From positions 898,934 through 962,933 of the forward strand of contig QEOQ01000670.1 of NCBI GenBank assembly GCA_010279815.1: a stretch of 64,000 nt of DNA, read 5' to 3'. A program made the translations under genes and the position numbers. The notes below the pieces were generated by a model. That model ran no database searches and was not told the origin of the DNA. It saw only the letters and a list, made by a program, of their open reading frames with translations. Shown here piece by piece: positions 1 through 11,362 of this stretch; within the stretch, counting starts at the first letter, position 1; every line of letters starts with the position of its first letter. This DNA is from Brachionus plicatilis (lineage: Eukaryota; Rotifera; Eurotatoria; Ploima; Brachionidae).

Positions 1-54
1 AAATTGCCAAAAAAATAAATTAAAATAAAAAAAAAATAATTTTTTTCCTCTCAG

Positions 55-1023
55 GTGCACGGAATATTTGACATGGAGACAACAGCCAGCGAGGAGAACG
101 AGGCGGGCGAGCTGGACATGACAGACGAGAGAAGCGAGCTGCAGTACTCGATGATCGAAGAGAACAGCGAGATGACGATGGCCGACGCGACAAACGAAAT
201 CGTGCCATCGCCGCCCTCCACCTCAGTCTCGCCGTCCGCAACGCCCATCGTCGACAATCAAAACTCGTTCTGCAACATATGCAAGCGAAAATTCTACTCG
301 TACAACTTTTTGCGCCACCACATGAACAAAATCCACGGCATCAAGCTGGCCAAGCGCGACACCACCAAGGACGAGAACGAACAAACTCCGGACAAGACGG
401 ACGTGGCCGTGTCCACTCCAAAGGATTCCACGCCCAAAAGCCAGCTCATGAAAAAGCTCAATCGTCTTCCACTCAGCAATTCTCTCCTCAACTTGGTCAA
501 CAGTTTCAAGTGTCGTTTGTGCTCCAAAGAGTTCAAGAACAAGCCGCTGCTCAAGCAACATGTGCAAAACTTGCACAAGATCGAGTTCGCGGACTATGTG
601 GCCAAGTATGTGCACGCGGAGCAGTCGAACACGTCGCTGGCCCGCTCCATTCTGCTCAACAACTTGTTCAATGCGTCCTTCTCGCCGAGCAAGAATTTCA
701 AGTTCAAGAACAAAAGGGCGGACGCGGGCCGCAAGAGAAAAAACTCGGGCAATTCAGTCGGCCAGTCGTCCATCGAAAGTTCGGTGTCGAAAAAGTCGCG
801 CACCTCCAGCGACAATGAGCTCAATGACATGATAAAGCAGTGCAAGTCAATGTATGAAAACGAGGGCAACTTGCAGGCGTTCATGCTCGAGAAGGACGAG
901 TCCGAGCCGGACGAGAACGCCTGCTTCATGCCCTGTTTGGTCTATTTGCCCGTCAAGGGCAGGATCAACGACCAGATTTCTGTCAGAATCAAGCTAAAGC
1001 CCATCAAACAGGATAAAGAATGA
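55..1023 (+). CDS. C2H2 zinc-finger protein, terminal exon
   Basis: This is the last coding exon of a nuclear-type zinc-finger protein. It opens right after a pyrimidine-rich acceptor ending in ctctcag at 54. The first codon, GTG, is therefore an internal valine and the N-terminus lies upstream of the window. The exon gives 322 residues. Two C2H2 fingers are visible, each of the form C-x2-C-x12-H-x4-H: residues 73-94 (CNICKRKF...) and 153-174 (CRLCSKEF...). An acidic, Ser/Thr-rich region precedes them, and a Lys/Arg-rich stretch at about 222-250 could be a nuclear localisation signal. The 58-residue spacing between the fingers suggests independent modules rather than a tandem DNA-reading array. 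DNA binding is inferred from the family; no ortholog is recognised. Codon use is GC-rich compared with most genes in the window. Confidence 0.8.
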   Translation: MHGIFDMETTASEENEAGELDMTDERSELQYSMIEENSEMTMADATNEIVPSPPSTSVSPSATPIVDNQNSFCNICKRKFYSYNFLRHHMNKIHGIKLAKRDTTKDENEQTPDKTDVAVSTPKDSTPKSQLMKKLNRLPLSNSLLNLVNSFKCRLCSKEFKNKPLLKQHVQNLHKIEFADYVAKYVHAEQSNTSLARSILLNNLFNASFSPSKNFKFKNKRADAGRKRKNSGNSVGQSSIESSVSKKSRTSSDNELNDMIKQCKSMYENEGNLQAFMLEKDESEPDENACFMPCLVYLPVKGRINDQISVRIKLKPIKQDKE

Positions 1024-4000
1024 GAATATCAGCGCGTGTTGCCTTTTATGACAAATCCGAATTTTTGTTTTTTAAAAATATTTGAAAAAAAAATAGTCAA
1101 TTTTTTTTTTCTCTCTTTTTAATTTAGTGTTCTTTTTATGAGCGAGTTGTTAGTGTTGTGATTAATGTTAGTAGTGGGTGAGTGTGTGTGTGTGTAAAAA
1201 ATTTTTTTGTAATTAATTAATCGAGTTCTTTGATGAAGCTAATGACAATTTTAATTTTTGTACTTTTTTTTTTTTTACTCGGTTAAAAGTTAAAGAGTTG
1301 AGTTGCAAAAGCATAGAAAAAAAAAAACAATTATCTGGTCTTCTGAAAAATCTTAGAGTTAAATTTTATTAAAATTTTTTTTTATTGAAAAAAAATTCAA
1401 ATTTTTATCTTTTCTATTTTATACTCAAAATTTTAATCTAATTTTTTGTTGTGTGTTGAAATTTTATATCTAAAATTTAAATAAAATAAATAATTTAAAA
1501 AAATGAGATTTTTTTTCCATTTCACAAGACAAATTAACAGTCACGAATAAAAGTCTGATCACGTTGTTAGATCGAGAAAAAAAAAATATTTTTTAAATAT
1601 TTTTTTTTTGAAAGTCTCACTTTGTTTAAAATATCAAGTTGATGATTCTAGTAGAGTTGGCACAATTTCTCAGCTATTTGTTCCATAATCATATTTTAAA
1701 GTCATATATTCTGGAGGCGAAGATTTTAATGTACAAGATAATGAACAATTAAAAAAAAATATTAATTAATATTTGAAATTTTTAATTAGAAAATATCAAG
1801 TTTTTATTACAGATTCGGAGAAAAAAATTCTTAATTTTCTCAGAATATTAATTTTGTTGAAATATCCAAGAAAAAAATTAATTTAAAAAGTGACTTTTTT
1901 GATATACATATTTTTTAATTATTTAATTAATTAGAAGCTATTTTTTAGACAAAAACAAGATTGCCTGCCAATGAATATATTTACTATTCATTCATGCTAA
2001 TCTTTTGATTAATGATAATTTAATATTTGTAGATCTAAAATTTAGAACTACTAAAATCTCATTTAGGGTCTTTTTTTCAATATTTGTTTTTGATTAAAAA
2101 ATATTTGATTTAAAAAATTTATCTCATGCAAAAGAATTTAGAAAAAAAGATTTATATAAATTAGGGTTGTTGTTTAGATTAAATCTCCTTCTAAAGTCTT
2201 GAATTTTTAATTTTCTAACAAATGGACTCCTCCTAATTGATCATTGTATCCCAATTGATAATTAATTTTACGAATTTATTGATTTTATTTTTTATTTTTA
2301 TTTTTGAACATAATTATTTTTTTAGTATGCTGCATTAATAATTTCAAATTTGAAAATGGAAAATACTTCATATTTTTGAGAATCGTTTTATTTTCTGTAT
2401 TAAATCTATAAATTATTTAGTCTATAAAAATATCATTGGGAAAAAATAAAAATATAGAGCTTTAAAATTTTAATTACTGAAATTAAATACTGCAAATGCA
2501 TTTAATTTGTTATAGTAACAAAACAAATTGAATTTTTTATTTTTTTTAATTGAAAAATAATGAAATGAAATGAAAGCGTTTTAAAATTAAAATTGTTTTA
2601 ATATTGCTAAGAACTAGAAATAAATAAAAAAAAAAGCCTCAAAAGCAATCAGTCATAATTTTTGATTTAATTCATCAAATTTTCAAAAAAACTTTAATTT
2701 GTATCCAAAAAATAAAATTTGTCAAATAAAAGAAAGAAAATAATTTATAAATGAATAATAAAATTAAGTTTATATTCAAAAACAAGAAAATTTTTTATTT
2801 GCGTCATTTCTGATATTTATTTAAAAATTCTTTTCAATTACAAAATAGTGAAAGCTTTTATATATTTTATTTTGCTATTTTTTAATAAATTTTTCAGATT
2901 TCTCAAAAAATCTTTAAAAAACTAAAGTAAATTGAATGCTCAAATTGTTAATTAAAGAAATAATTTATTAATACTTTTGTTAAAATAAATTCAATTTTTT
3001 TTAAATCACTTTCTTGATTTTAAATTTTTAAATAATAATTTAATCAAACAAATTGAACAAGTTTTGATTGAAAATATAGATGAAAACTTTTGAAACACAT
3101 AAATAATAAATGAATTTTACGTTAAAATCAAAAAATAAATATAAAGGCAGATTTTTTATTTTTTATTTGTTTAATCTTAATGGGTCGATTTTAGAACTGG
3201 TCAAACTAATCTTGTTGAAGTTATTTGCTGAAAAATTGAATTACACTTCAGATTTTGTTCTAAAAAAATTAAAGTTGATAATTTAGTAATTTTTTTAATT
3301 TAATTTTTATTTTTTAAAAACTTTCGAAATGTTTAATGTTTAAATAATAACTTTTGATTTAAACTTTAAATTTTTGTGACAAAAATAATCTAAATTTACA
3401 AAATATCTCATTTTTTTTAAAAAATTAAAATCTCTGGAATGCATTAATATTTTAAATATCAATTTAAATGTCAGATTGGAACATAAATACTAAGATGTAC
3501 CCCGTAACATATCTCACTCGACTCAAAAAGTCGATTAGAGACTGTTTGATTAGAAATTAAATTTATAAAAGGTGTCTTTTATTACATAAAAAAATCATAT
3601 TTCAATTTGTCCATGAGAGTTAGATCTTATTTAATTAAATAAATAAAATTTAATCGAAATTTAAGACATGTCAATAAAGAGCAGAATTCGTGAATTGTTT
3701 TTTATGATGTCACTTAAATCAACCAAACACATATTATTAATTAGGAATAATTGTTCTATAATAAAGATTTAATGATCCTTTAAAGGCTTGAGGACGCTTA
3801 TTCTTCAAAAATTATTAAAAGAGTGGTCTTTAGAATTTCAGCATTTATTCATTAAGATAATTATTAATAAAAACTATTAGATTTCTGTATGTTTTTTTTT
3901 AGATATGTGAGCTCATAATCAATTTCAAAAACTTTTTTTTGCTTTGTGACATTTAAATATATCAGAAATTAGATTATAATTGAATAAATTTTGAAAATAA

Positions 4001-4164
4001 AATAACTTGTAATTGCAGTATGCATTGATTCGAATTTTACCGTATTTACCCGTACAAGTAAAAATTACCAGATCATGTTTATACAATAAAAATAATGAAA
4101 AACATTGATCAAAAATTAAAAAAAATTTCTTAATGATATTTGAAGCAGTCCTTTGTTTTTTTGT
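1024..4164. other. AT-rich noncoding DNA
   Basis: 3' flank of the zinc-finger gene followed by very AT-rich sequence with many A and T homopolymers. I see no coding signature, RNA gene or repeat array. A LINE relic starts at its right edge. Confidence 0.6.
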
Positions 4165-4435
4165 GACATTAAAATTGTTGCTTTTTTCAACCAAGTCTAT
4201 TAACAAATTTGTACAATTGAATAAGATCACCTCTTTTTCTTCTTTTCACCAAATTTTAAATGTTCAAAGCCTTCAATCTACTTTCATACGGTTTATTACT
4301 AAATGTCGAAACCATTTTCGTCACTCACGTCACAAAGGTTTTCAATTTAGTTTTCAGTCGTCTGTGTGGAACAGTATAAAATGCTTTCGCAAGATTCAGC
4401 AGAATTATATCAACAGGGATAGTTTTATCTAGACT
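4165..4435 (-). pseudogene. Decayed non-LTR retrotransposon reverse transcriptase relic
   Basis: Reading the minus strand from 4435 gives a stretch related to RT motif A (LLNLAKAFYTVPHRRL). LINE polymerases normally have D-F-A-K-A-F-D there. Both catalytic-region aspartates are replaced (N and Y). After a stop and an apparent deletion, the C-terminal RT signature follows in another frame (YESRLKALNI, stop, then RRKRGDLIQLYKFVNRLG). The resemblance is to CR1/Jockey-type elements. Frame changes, three stops and lost catalytic residues show it is dead. The rest of the element is not recognisable on either side. Confidence 0.8.
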
Positions 4436-5332
4436 GATTGAGATTAAATCAAGAGTTATTTATTTATTTATTTATTTGTTTTCTGTACCGAGCTAAAGCT
4501 CTTTCAGAATAAGTCAAAAAGTCAAATAAAAAAAAATAAAATAAAAATGAAATAAAAATGAAATAAAATAAAAATAAAATTAAAGTTAATAAAATGAGAT
4601 AAAAAAAAGAATCAAAATACAGTAAATAAGCTAAAAAAATGAAAGTTGAAAAGACATAAATTGGAAAAGATTGTTACATGTGGCACATGTTTGAATAGTT
4701 CAAGTTTCAGGAAAATAAGAAGAAATAGTAAGGTAGCAATTACACAATGGAGTTGGGTATTCAATATGTCTTGAATGAAGAGTTTCCAGAAGATTAGTTT
4801 TACATGACTCATCTTGAATCAATTACTAAAATATAACGGATAATTAAATTTTATAAAAATAATTTAGTCTATTCAATTAAATAAATTTGTAAATAAATTA
4901 TCAGATTTAAAAATAAATGAACATCAATCAAAAAAAAACAATCATTAGATATTAAAGAATTTTCAATGCCTATTGCTAATATTAAAGATTTATGCCAGTA
5001 AAATTTGACTAAATTGATAATAATAAATTAATTGATTAAAATTGCTTTTTTTATCAAAAATAAGATGTTTATTATTTTAATTAAAAAAAATTTACTTGTA
5101 ATTGATCTTTATTTGATTGTTGTAAAATCTTTATTTGAAAAGTTTAAAGACAAATTAAAAATCGACATTTTATTTTTACTTCAGATAAACATTCATATAA
5201 TTTTTTATCTAATTAAAGATTAAACAAATAATGTTAAATAAAGTGTAATCATTTGTTATTAAATACTTGATTAAATAATAATAATAATAATAATAATAGT
5301 TAATATTCTACGATTAAAAATACCTTTTTTTT
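4436..5332. other. AT-rich noncoding DNA
   Basis: Contains a short (TTTA)n tract at about 4459-4478 and A-rich low-complexity sequence at 4527-4620. The 17-bp string CCGAGCTAAAGCTCTTT near 4488 recurs in reverse orientation near 34955, suggesting a dispersed repeat. An (AAT)n microsatellite lies at 5275-5297. The short open frames here look random. Confidence 0.5.
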
Positions 5333-5697
5333 TAAAATTCAAATACAAATTGAACAAAAATTTTTCCTTTTTTGATGAATTAAAATTAAAGTTAATAAAA
5401 TATACATAAAAAAATGCTGCAAAAAACAGCAACATACATTGTTGCATCTTTATCATCTAAAATAAAATCATTATTTTCTTTTTTTTGGTAAATTAAACCA
5501 ATAATCAATTTAAATCTTATTGATAATTTATTTTTTGTCTTATTTAAAATGAGAAAAATTATTTTGAGTAAAAAAGGGGCCACAAGTATGTTGCACTTTG
5601 GTGCAGTATTTTTTTAAGTATATTTTATTAACTTTAATATTAATTCATCAAAAAAGGAAGAATTTTTGTTCAATTTGCATTTGAATTTCACAATGCC
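5333..5697. mobile_element. Foldback/MITE-like element, family B copy 1
   Basis: The two ends are inverted copies of about 125 bp. The left arm (5333-5460) and the reverse complement of the right arm (5575-5697) share AATTCAAATRCAAATTGAAC, then CCTTTTTTGATGAATTAA and AAGTTAATAAAATATAC. The right end reads GGCATTGTGAAATTCAAAT inward; the left tip is degraded into a T run. No transposase is encoded, so it is non-autonomous. A related copy lies at 21421-21618. The tip GGCATTGTGAA is shared with family A (8297-8660). Confidence 0.7.
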
Positions 5698-6060
5698 TTT
5701 TTTTTTAAATCAAAAACTAAAAATGTTTATTTGAAATTTACATTCGATCATGAACTTCGATTTGCGTTAAAAATTAAATTTTTCTTTACTTCAATTTCAA
5801 TAATTTAATTTCTTTAAAAAATCCTTTATTTAGCCTCAAAATCAAATAATTTCCGTTGTTTCTTTGAACAACCATTAAAAATAAGCAACATTTAAAAATA
5901 AAAAAAAAATATTGTCAATAAATTAATTTATTAATAATAATTATTAGATCTAATAATTATCGATACCCAAACAAAAAATGTCTAGCCAGAACGAAAAAAA
6001 TAAAATATTTTCCAAGTTTTGTTGTTGTTTGTTAGTGACATAATAAAATTAAAATCTTGT

Positions 6061-9000
6061 CTATTTATTTCCGTACAAGACCTCTCTCATTCTGTTCAAT
6101 GCAGAGCCAGCTCTGAACCACTCAATTTGTCCCTCGTTCATAGTGTGCAAAAGCTCGAATTTGTCAACCGAGCCATCAGCATGCTTCACATGACATTCAA
6201 CCGGCTTGACAAAAAAAAAAAAAAAAAAAATTAAATTTTAAGCAAAATTTTTCCAATTTACAAAAATCTTTTACTTTGCCAGGAGCCAAGTGTTTGAGGC
6301 CGACCAGCGAGACCTTGTCATTTGGCTTGATTTTGTCATAATCACTGGGATCGGCGAATCTGAGCGGCAACAAGCCTTGCTTCTTCAAATTGGTCTCGTG
6401 TATACGAGCAAAACTCTTCACAATAATGGCCCGACCGCCCAAGTGTCTGGGCTCCAGAGCAGCATGTTCTCTAGAGCTTCCCTCGCCATAATTGTCGTCG
6501 CCGACGGCCACCCATCCGAGACCTTTTGACTTGTAGTATCTGGCCACATCGGGCACTTTGCCGTACTCGCCAGTCAGCTGATTTTTCAGATTGTTGGCCT
6601 CGCCGTTCTCGTCATTGATAGCTCCGATGAACATGTTGTTGGAAATGTTGTCCAAGTGGCCTCTGTACTTGAGCCACGGACCGGCAGCCGAGATGTGATC
6701 AGTGGTGCATTTGCCTCTTATTTTGATCAAGACGGGCAAGTCGACCAAATCATTGCCGTCCCATTTGTCGAACGGCTCCAGCAGCTGAAGACGCTGAGAG
6801 CTTTTGTCCACGTCAACTGTGACGTCGGAGCTGTCTGACGGCGGCGCCTGGTACGTGTCGAGGCCCGGGTCGAAACCGCGGCTGGGCAAGGTGTCGCCAT
6901 GCGGCGCCTCTAGTCTGAACTGCTGGCCGTCACTGCCGGTCAATTGGTCGGTCAACGGGTTGAAGGTCAAATCGCCGCTGAGCGCCAACGCGGTCACTAG
7001 CTCCGGTGATGTGACAAATGCGTGCGTTTGCGGATTGGCATCGTTACGAGCGGTAAAATTTCTGTTATATGACGTCACTATGGTATTTTTTTCTCCTTTT
7101 TTCACATCTTTGCGGTCCCATTGACCGATGCATGGACCACACGCGTTCGCCAGCACAACACCGCCGAACTCTTCAAATATCTTCGAGATGCCGTCCCGCT
7201 CGATGGTCGCTCTTATTTGCTCGGAGCCGGGCGTGATGGTAAACTGGGATTTGGCCTTGAGGCCGTGGTCGAGCGCCTGTTTGGCCACACTGGCCGCTCG
7301 GCTCATGTCCTCATAGCTCGAGTTAGTGCAGCTGCCGATCAGACCGACCCTGATGTCGGTGGGCCATCCATTTTTGATGGCCTCTTGGCCAACTTGGTCA
7401 ATGGGATTGGCGAGGTCGGGCGTAAACGGTCCGTTCACATGAGGCCTCAATTCATCCAAGTTAATCTCGACCACTCGGTCGTACTCGGCGCCAGAGTCGG
7501 CTCGCAGCAAGTCGGCATGCTGGCCGGCAAACTGGGCAATTTCGGGCCGTCCTGTGGCCGTCAAGTAGTCGGCCATGCGCTTATTGAACGGAAAGACGGA
7601 CGTGGTCGCTCCGATCTCGGCGCCCATGTTGCAAATGGTGCCCATGCCTGTGCACGAAATGGAGTCGACGCCTGGTCCAAAGTACTCGACAATGGCGCCA
7701 GTGCCTCCTTTGACGGTCAAGATGCCGGCCAGCTTCAGAATAACGTCTTTGGACGAGGTCCATCCGCTCAGGCTGCCGCTCAGACGGACTCCGATCACTT
7801 TGGGACACTTGAGCTCCCAGGGCAGACCGGCCATCACGTCGACAGCGTCGGCGCCTCCCACGCCGATGCACAGGCCGCCGAGGCCGCCGCCATTCGGGGT
7901 GTGAGAGTCGGTGCCGATCAACAGGACGCCTGGGAAGGCGTAGTTCTCTAAAATAATTTGGTGAATTATTCCACTGCCCGGCTTCCAAAAGCCGACGCCG
8001 TACTTGGCTCCGGCAGTCGAGAGAAAGTTGTACACTTCTCGGTTGAGGTCGACGGCGCGCGCCAAGTCTTTTTGGCCGCCGATTTGCGCCTCGATCAAGT
8101 GATCGCAGTGGATGGTAGATGGCACTTGAACTTTGGGTATGCCTGATGATATGAACTGAAGCATGGCCATTTGGGCAGTGGCGTCCTGCATGGCAACGCG
8201 GTCAGGATGCAGCTTCAAATAAGAATTGCCTCTTTCGATTTCCTTGAATTTTTTTTTTTAGAAAAATTTGAAAAATTTTCAATAGAGGCTTTTGGAGGCA
8301 TTTGGAATTTTGGTACAAAAAACTAAAACAAAATAAAAAAAGATTCCAAAGCTTAAGTTCTGAAGGACCAAAACATGTTCTGTAAATTGTAGCAGCTGAT
8401 ACATCCTTTATACCACCAATATACTGATTCTGCAAAACTCTGCAATAAATCTGCAGTACTCTGGAAAAAATCTGCCAAAACTAAGAAAATAGAAAATTTG
8501 GGAAACTACATTAGATTAAAAATCCGATTCAACTTTAAGTGGTGGTACAAAGGATTATCAGTTGCTAAAATTTACTGAACATGTTTTGATCTTTCAGAAC
8601 TTAAGCTTTGGCACTTTTAATATTTTGTTTTTGTTTTTTTGTACTAAAATTCACAATGCCGCTTTTGGATTGTACAGGTTTGATCTTTAACACCACTTTA
8701 TCATCGAATTTTAATTTTTCGACCACAAATTCTTATTCTGCGGGTATGGAAACCCAGGAAAGCAAATTTGTCAGGGGGTCTAAAAATGTAATTTTTTTGG
8801 GTACCCCCTCTCAAAGATCAATACCAAAATTATTAGTTGTAGCTTTTTAGTTCCAAAAATATAATGATTTTGTGAAAGTATTTTGTTATTATTATTATAC
8901 AGATTCTTGAAGCTCTTTTTCTAAGCTACAAATTGGTGTATTCATTTGTTTTTAAAATTAAAATTTTTGACTATTAAAATTGACCGGAGACGAAAATTTT

Positions 9001-11362
9001 TGGAGTTTTTCAATTTTTTTGTATCTCGTCCTTGGTTTATCTCCCAATTCAAATTTTTTTTGTAGAATCAGAAAAAAGACAAAATTCTGAACAAATTTTT
9101 GAACTCTTTTTTTTTTAATTTTTGTCTTTTAAGTCGACAAGTTTTGACTTAAAAGTGTAAATTTTTATAAAAATAATTGAAATTTTAATTTTATAAATTC
9201 ATGTATCAAAACAAAATAAATTTTACTTTTTGTCTTTTAGTTCAGCTTAAGACTGGTGTTAAAGAAATAATGTATTATTAAAAAAAAATATTTTTCAGCT
9301 AAATCTAATGGGAAATCGGGAGAAAATTTTAAAATATTTAATAACCTTTTGGTTTGATAATCTAAAAAACAAATAAAATGAATGAAATGACTTCTTAACT
9401 ATATTTTCTTAATAAATTAGTGAAAGTATTTCACTAATTTATTTATAAATTAAATTACAAAAATACTATTAAAAGTATTTTTGTAATTTGTAATAAAAAA
9501 ATTGATTTTTTTAAAAAAAATTTACACTTTTAAGTCAAAACTTATGAACTTTAAAGTCAAATGAAATTTTAGTTTTCACTAATTTATTAAGAAAATACAG
9601 TATAGAAGTTATTTCATTTATTTTTTCATTATAATGTTCTCCCGATTTCGTTTTAAAATTACCTGAAAAATATATATTTTTTTAAATATTTCTTTAACAC
9701 CAGTCTGAAGCTGAACTAAAAGACAAAAAATAAAATTTATTATGTTTTGTTGCATGGATTTTTAAAATTAAAAGTGTCAATTTTTTTTATAAAAATTTAC
9801 ACTTTTAAGTCAAAACTTGTGGACTTGAAAGACAAAAATTAAAAAAAAAAGAGCTCAAAAATTTGTTCGGAATTTTTTTCTTTTTCTGATTCTACAAAAA
9901 AAATTGAATTAATGGGTAAACCAAGGACTGGTCAATTTTAAAAGTCAAAAATTTTTTTAAAAAAAAAATGAATACACCAATTTGGAGCTTAGAAAAAGAG
10001 CTTAAAGAATCTTTATAATAATAATAATAAAACACTTTCACAAAATCATTATATTTTTAGAACTAAAAAGCTACAACTAATAATTTTGGTATTGATCTTT
10101 GAGAGGGGGTAACCAAAAAAATTATATTTTTAACTCCCCCTGACAAATTTGCTTTTCTGGGTTTCCATACACGCAAAATAAGAATTTGTGGTCGAAAAAG
10201 TCAAATTCGACGATGAAGTGGTGACCTGTGCGAACCTTTCAAAATGATAAGAAATTGAATATTTTTTTCAGTTTTTTTTTCAGCTTAAAAGTTATAAAGT
10301 CAAAGTCAAGCCAAGTCAAAAGACTTGTATTTTTTTTTTAAATAAGTATTTTGCTGTTCCATGTATTTATTAAGGCGACCACATGAATTTTTTGCCTTTC
10401 CATCTAGTTATCAAGACGGCCATAAAGCAATTGTACATAAAATTGTAGAGGCCAATTTCAAACATTTTCACCTTTTATACTCTCTGAACTATGTATATTT
10501 TGAATTATTTTTACTATTTATTTATTTAATTTTTTTTTTTTTTTAATTTCAGTTACTTTCAATTTTTAAAGAACTAAAAACTCTATTTTATTTTTACCAT
10601 TTTTTTTACAATAATTGGGTTTAAACGAAGGCGTAAGCCATTCGGACGAACCTGGGGATCACCCCCTAATTATATTTAAAAAAAAAAAAATCATGGCGGC
10701 CATTTTTATTCCAAAGTCTTTGAAATGACTTTTTTCAGAAAAAAAAAAACTTCAGTCTTGCTGATGAAACTTTGAATGTATCATCAATCTTAGTTGGATT
10801 CAAGGAACTAATTTTAAGCTTATAGAAAAAAAGCTTTTCAATTTATTATCATTTTGTACTAAATTTCACAAAGCCAAAAAGTGGTGGCTTTGAATGTACG
10901 CAAGCTATACACGCCATGAGCAAACTTCTTTAACTAAAGCGCACATGAACTTGCTTTTTTTTGAATTTTCTCGGTATCAAAAATATTTAATTTTGGGCCT
11001 TTTTTGGACAAATTAAAATTAGATTTTAAGTTTTGTCAAAGGCCCGTACTGTCTTAAGTGACTTTGACTTACTTGGCCCTCCGGGTCGCTCAAGTGAGAG
11101 TAGAGAATCTTTTCGGACAGAGTCAAAGGACGGTTCAGTCGGCTCTTGACCACGCTGAGAGTGGCGCTTAGTTTTTCATATGGAACATGACTGTTCGGTT
11201 CGAATTTGCTCAAGGCAACCTTAAAATAAAATAGATCGTTTTTATTTGGTTTTTGAATGTGAGGGACAGTTAAATGATTACTTTTGGCGACTTGGCAGCA
11301 AATGATGGATTGCTTGTGTGCAAGCAGCGTTTGAATGTTACATTCAATGCTGTGTAACGCAT
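6061..11362 (-). CDS. ACO2: Mitochondrial aconitate hydratase (aconitase)
   Basis: Converts citrate to isocitrate in the mitochondrial TCA cycle using a [4Fe-4S] cluster. The complete gene is on the minus strand with four exons: 11362-11282, 11219-11073, 8242-6275 and 6204-6061. All introns are phase 0 with GT-AG ends. The product is 779 residues, matching the roughly 780 of animal ACO2. Exon 1 encodes a 27-residue Arg/Ser/Thr-rich leader ([17 protein letters not shown]...) typical of a matrix targeting peptide. Exon 2 continues with [12 protein letters not shown]. Cluster ligands are conserved: Cys381 (SCTNSS), Cys444 and Cys447 (ACGPCIGQW). The C-terminal swivel ends in [12 protein letters not shown]. 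The last exon lies beyond a 70-bp intron with a long T tract, so the long frame through 6197 reads into intron. Upstream of ATG, aattttag lies 7 nt before the start. Codon use is GC-rich, consistent with high expression. Confidence 0.96.
8297..8660. mobile_element. Foldback MITE, family A copy 1, with 9-bp target site duplication
   Basis: Inside aconitase intron 2. The two halves are inverted copies of each other: the left arm from GGCATTTGGAATTTTGGTAC matches the reverse complement of the right arm, which begins GGCATTGTGAATTTTAGTAC. Both contain AAAGCTTAAGTTCTGAA and CAAAACATGTTC. The element is flanked by a perfect 9-bp direct repeat, GCTTTTGGA, at 8288-8296 and 8661-8669. There is no coding capacity, so it is a non-autonomous DNA transposon. 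Other copies are at 40531-40998 and about 46791-47121. A 9-bp duplication would fit a Mutator-like transposase; that assignment is inference. Confidence 0.85.
8667..10236. repeat. Large (~1.57 kb) imperfect palindrome in aconitase intron 2
   Basis: The left arm (about 8667-9430) and right arm (about 9565-10236) are inverted copies of each other over several hundred bases. Matching landmarks are CGACCACAAATTCTTATT, CCCCCTCTCAAAGATCAATA, GTGTAAATTTTTATAAAA and the centre-proximal TTCTTAATAAATTAGTGAAA. The outer tips are alike (GGATTGTACAGGT against GGTTCGCACAGGT). The short centre (about 9430-9565) is itself inverted-repetitive. No open frame is found, so this looks like a long-TIR foldback element. 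Because it is transcribed with ACO2 it could form a long intronic hairpin. Confidence 0.8.
10349..10430 (+). repeat. 41-bp minisatellite family, two degenerate units
   Basis: Two units start at 10351 (TTGCTGTTCCA, 12 bp, GGCGACCA) and 10392 (TTGCCTTTCCA, 12 bp, GACGGCCA), exactly 41 bp apart. They share the two-box architecture of the arrays at 16869-17072 and 19780-20103. This locus is the most diverged and lies in aconitase intron 2. Confidence 0.65.

Noticed and set aside
4133..4432. 99-residue plus-strand open frame
   Set aside because: Antisense to the reverse-transcriptase relic.
6197..6240. Extension of the aconitase frame into a poly-Phe tail
   Set aside because: Reads through the T tract of the 70-bp last intron; the true last exon is 6204-6061.
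7121..7951. 276-residue plus-strand open frame
   Set aside because: Lies wholly antisense to the aconitase exon; composition reflects GC-rich complementary codons.
10361..10546. 61-residue frame beginning LLRRPHEFF
   Set aside because: Arises from two degenerate 41-bp units followed by an AT-rich tail in an aconitase intron.
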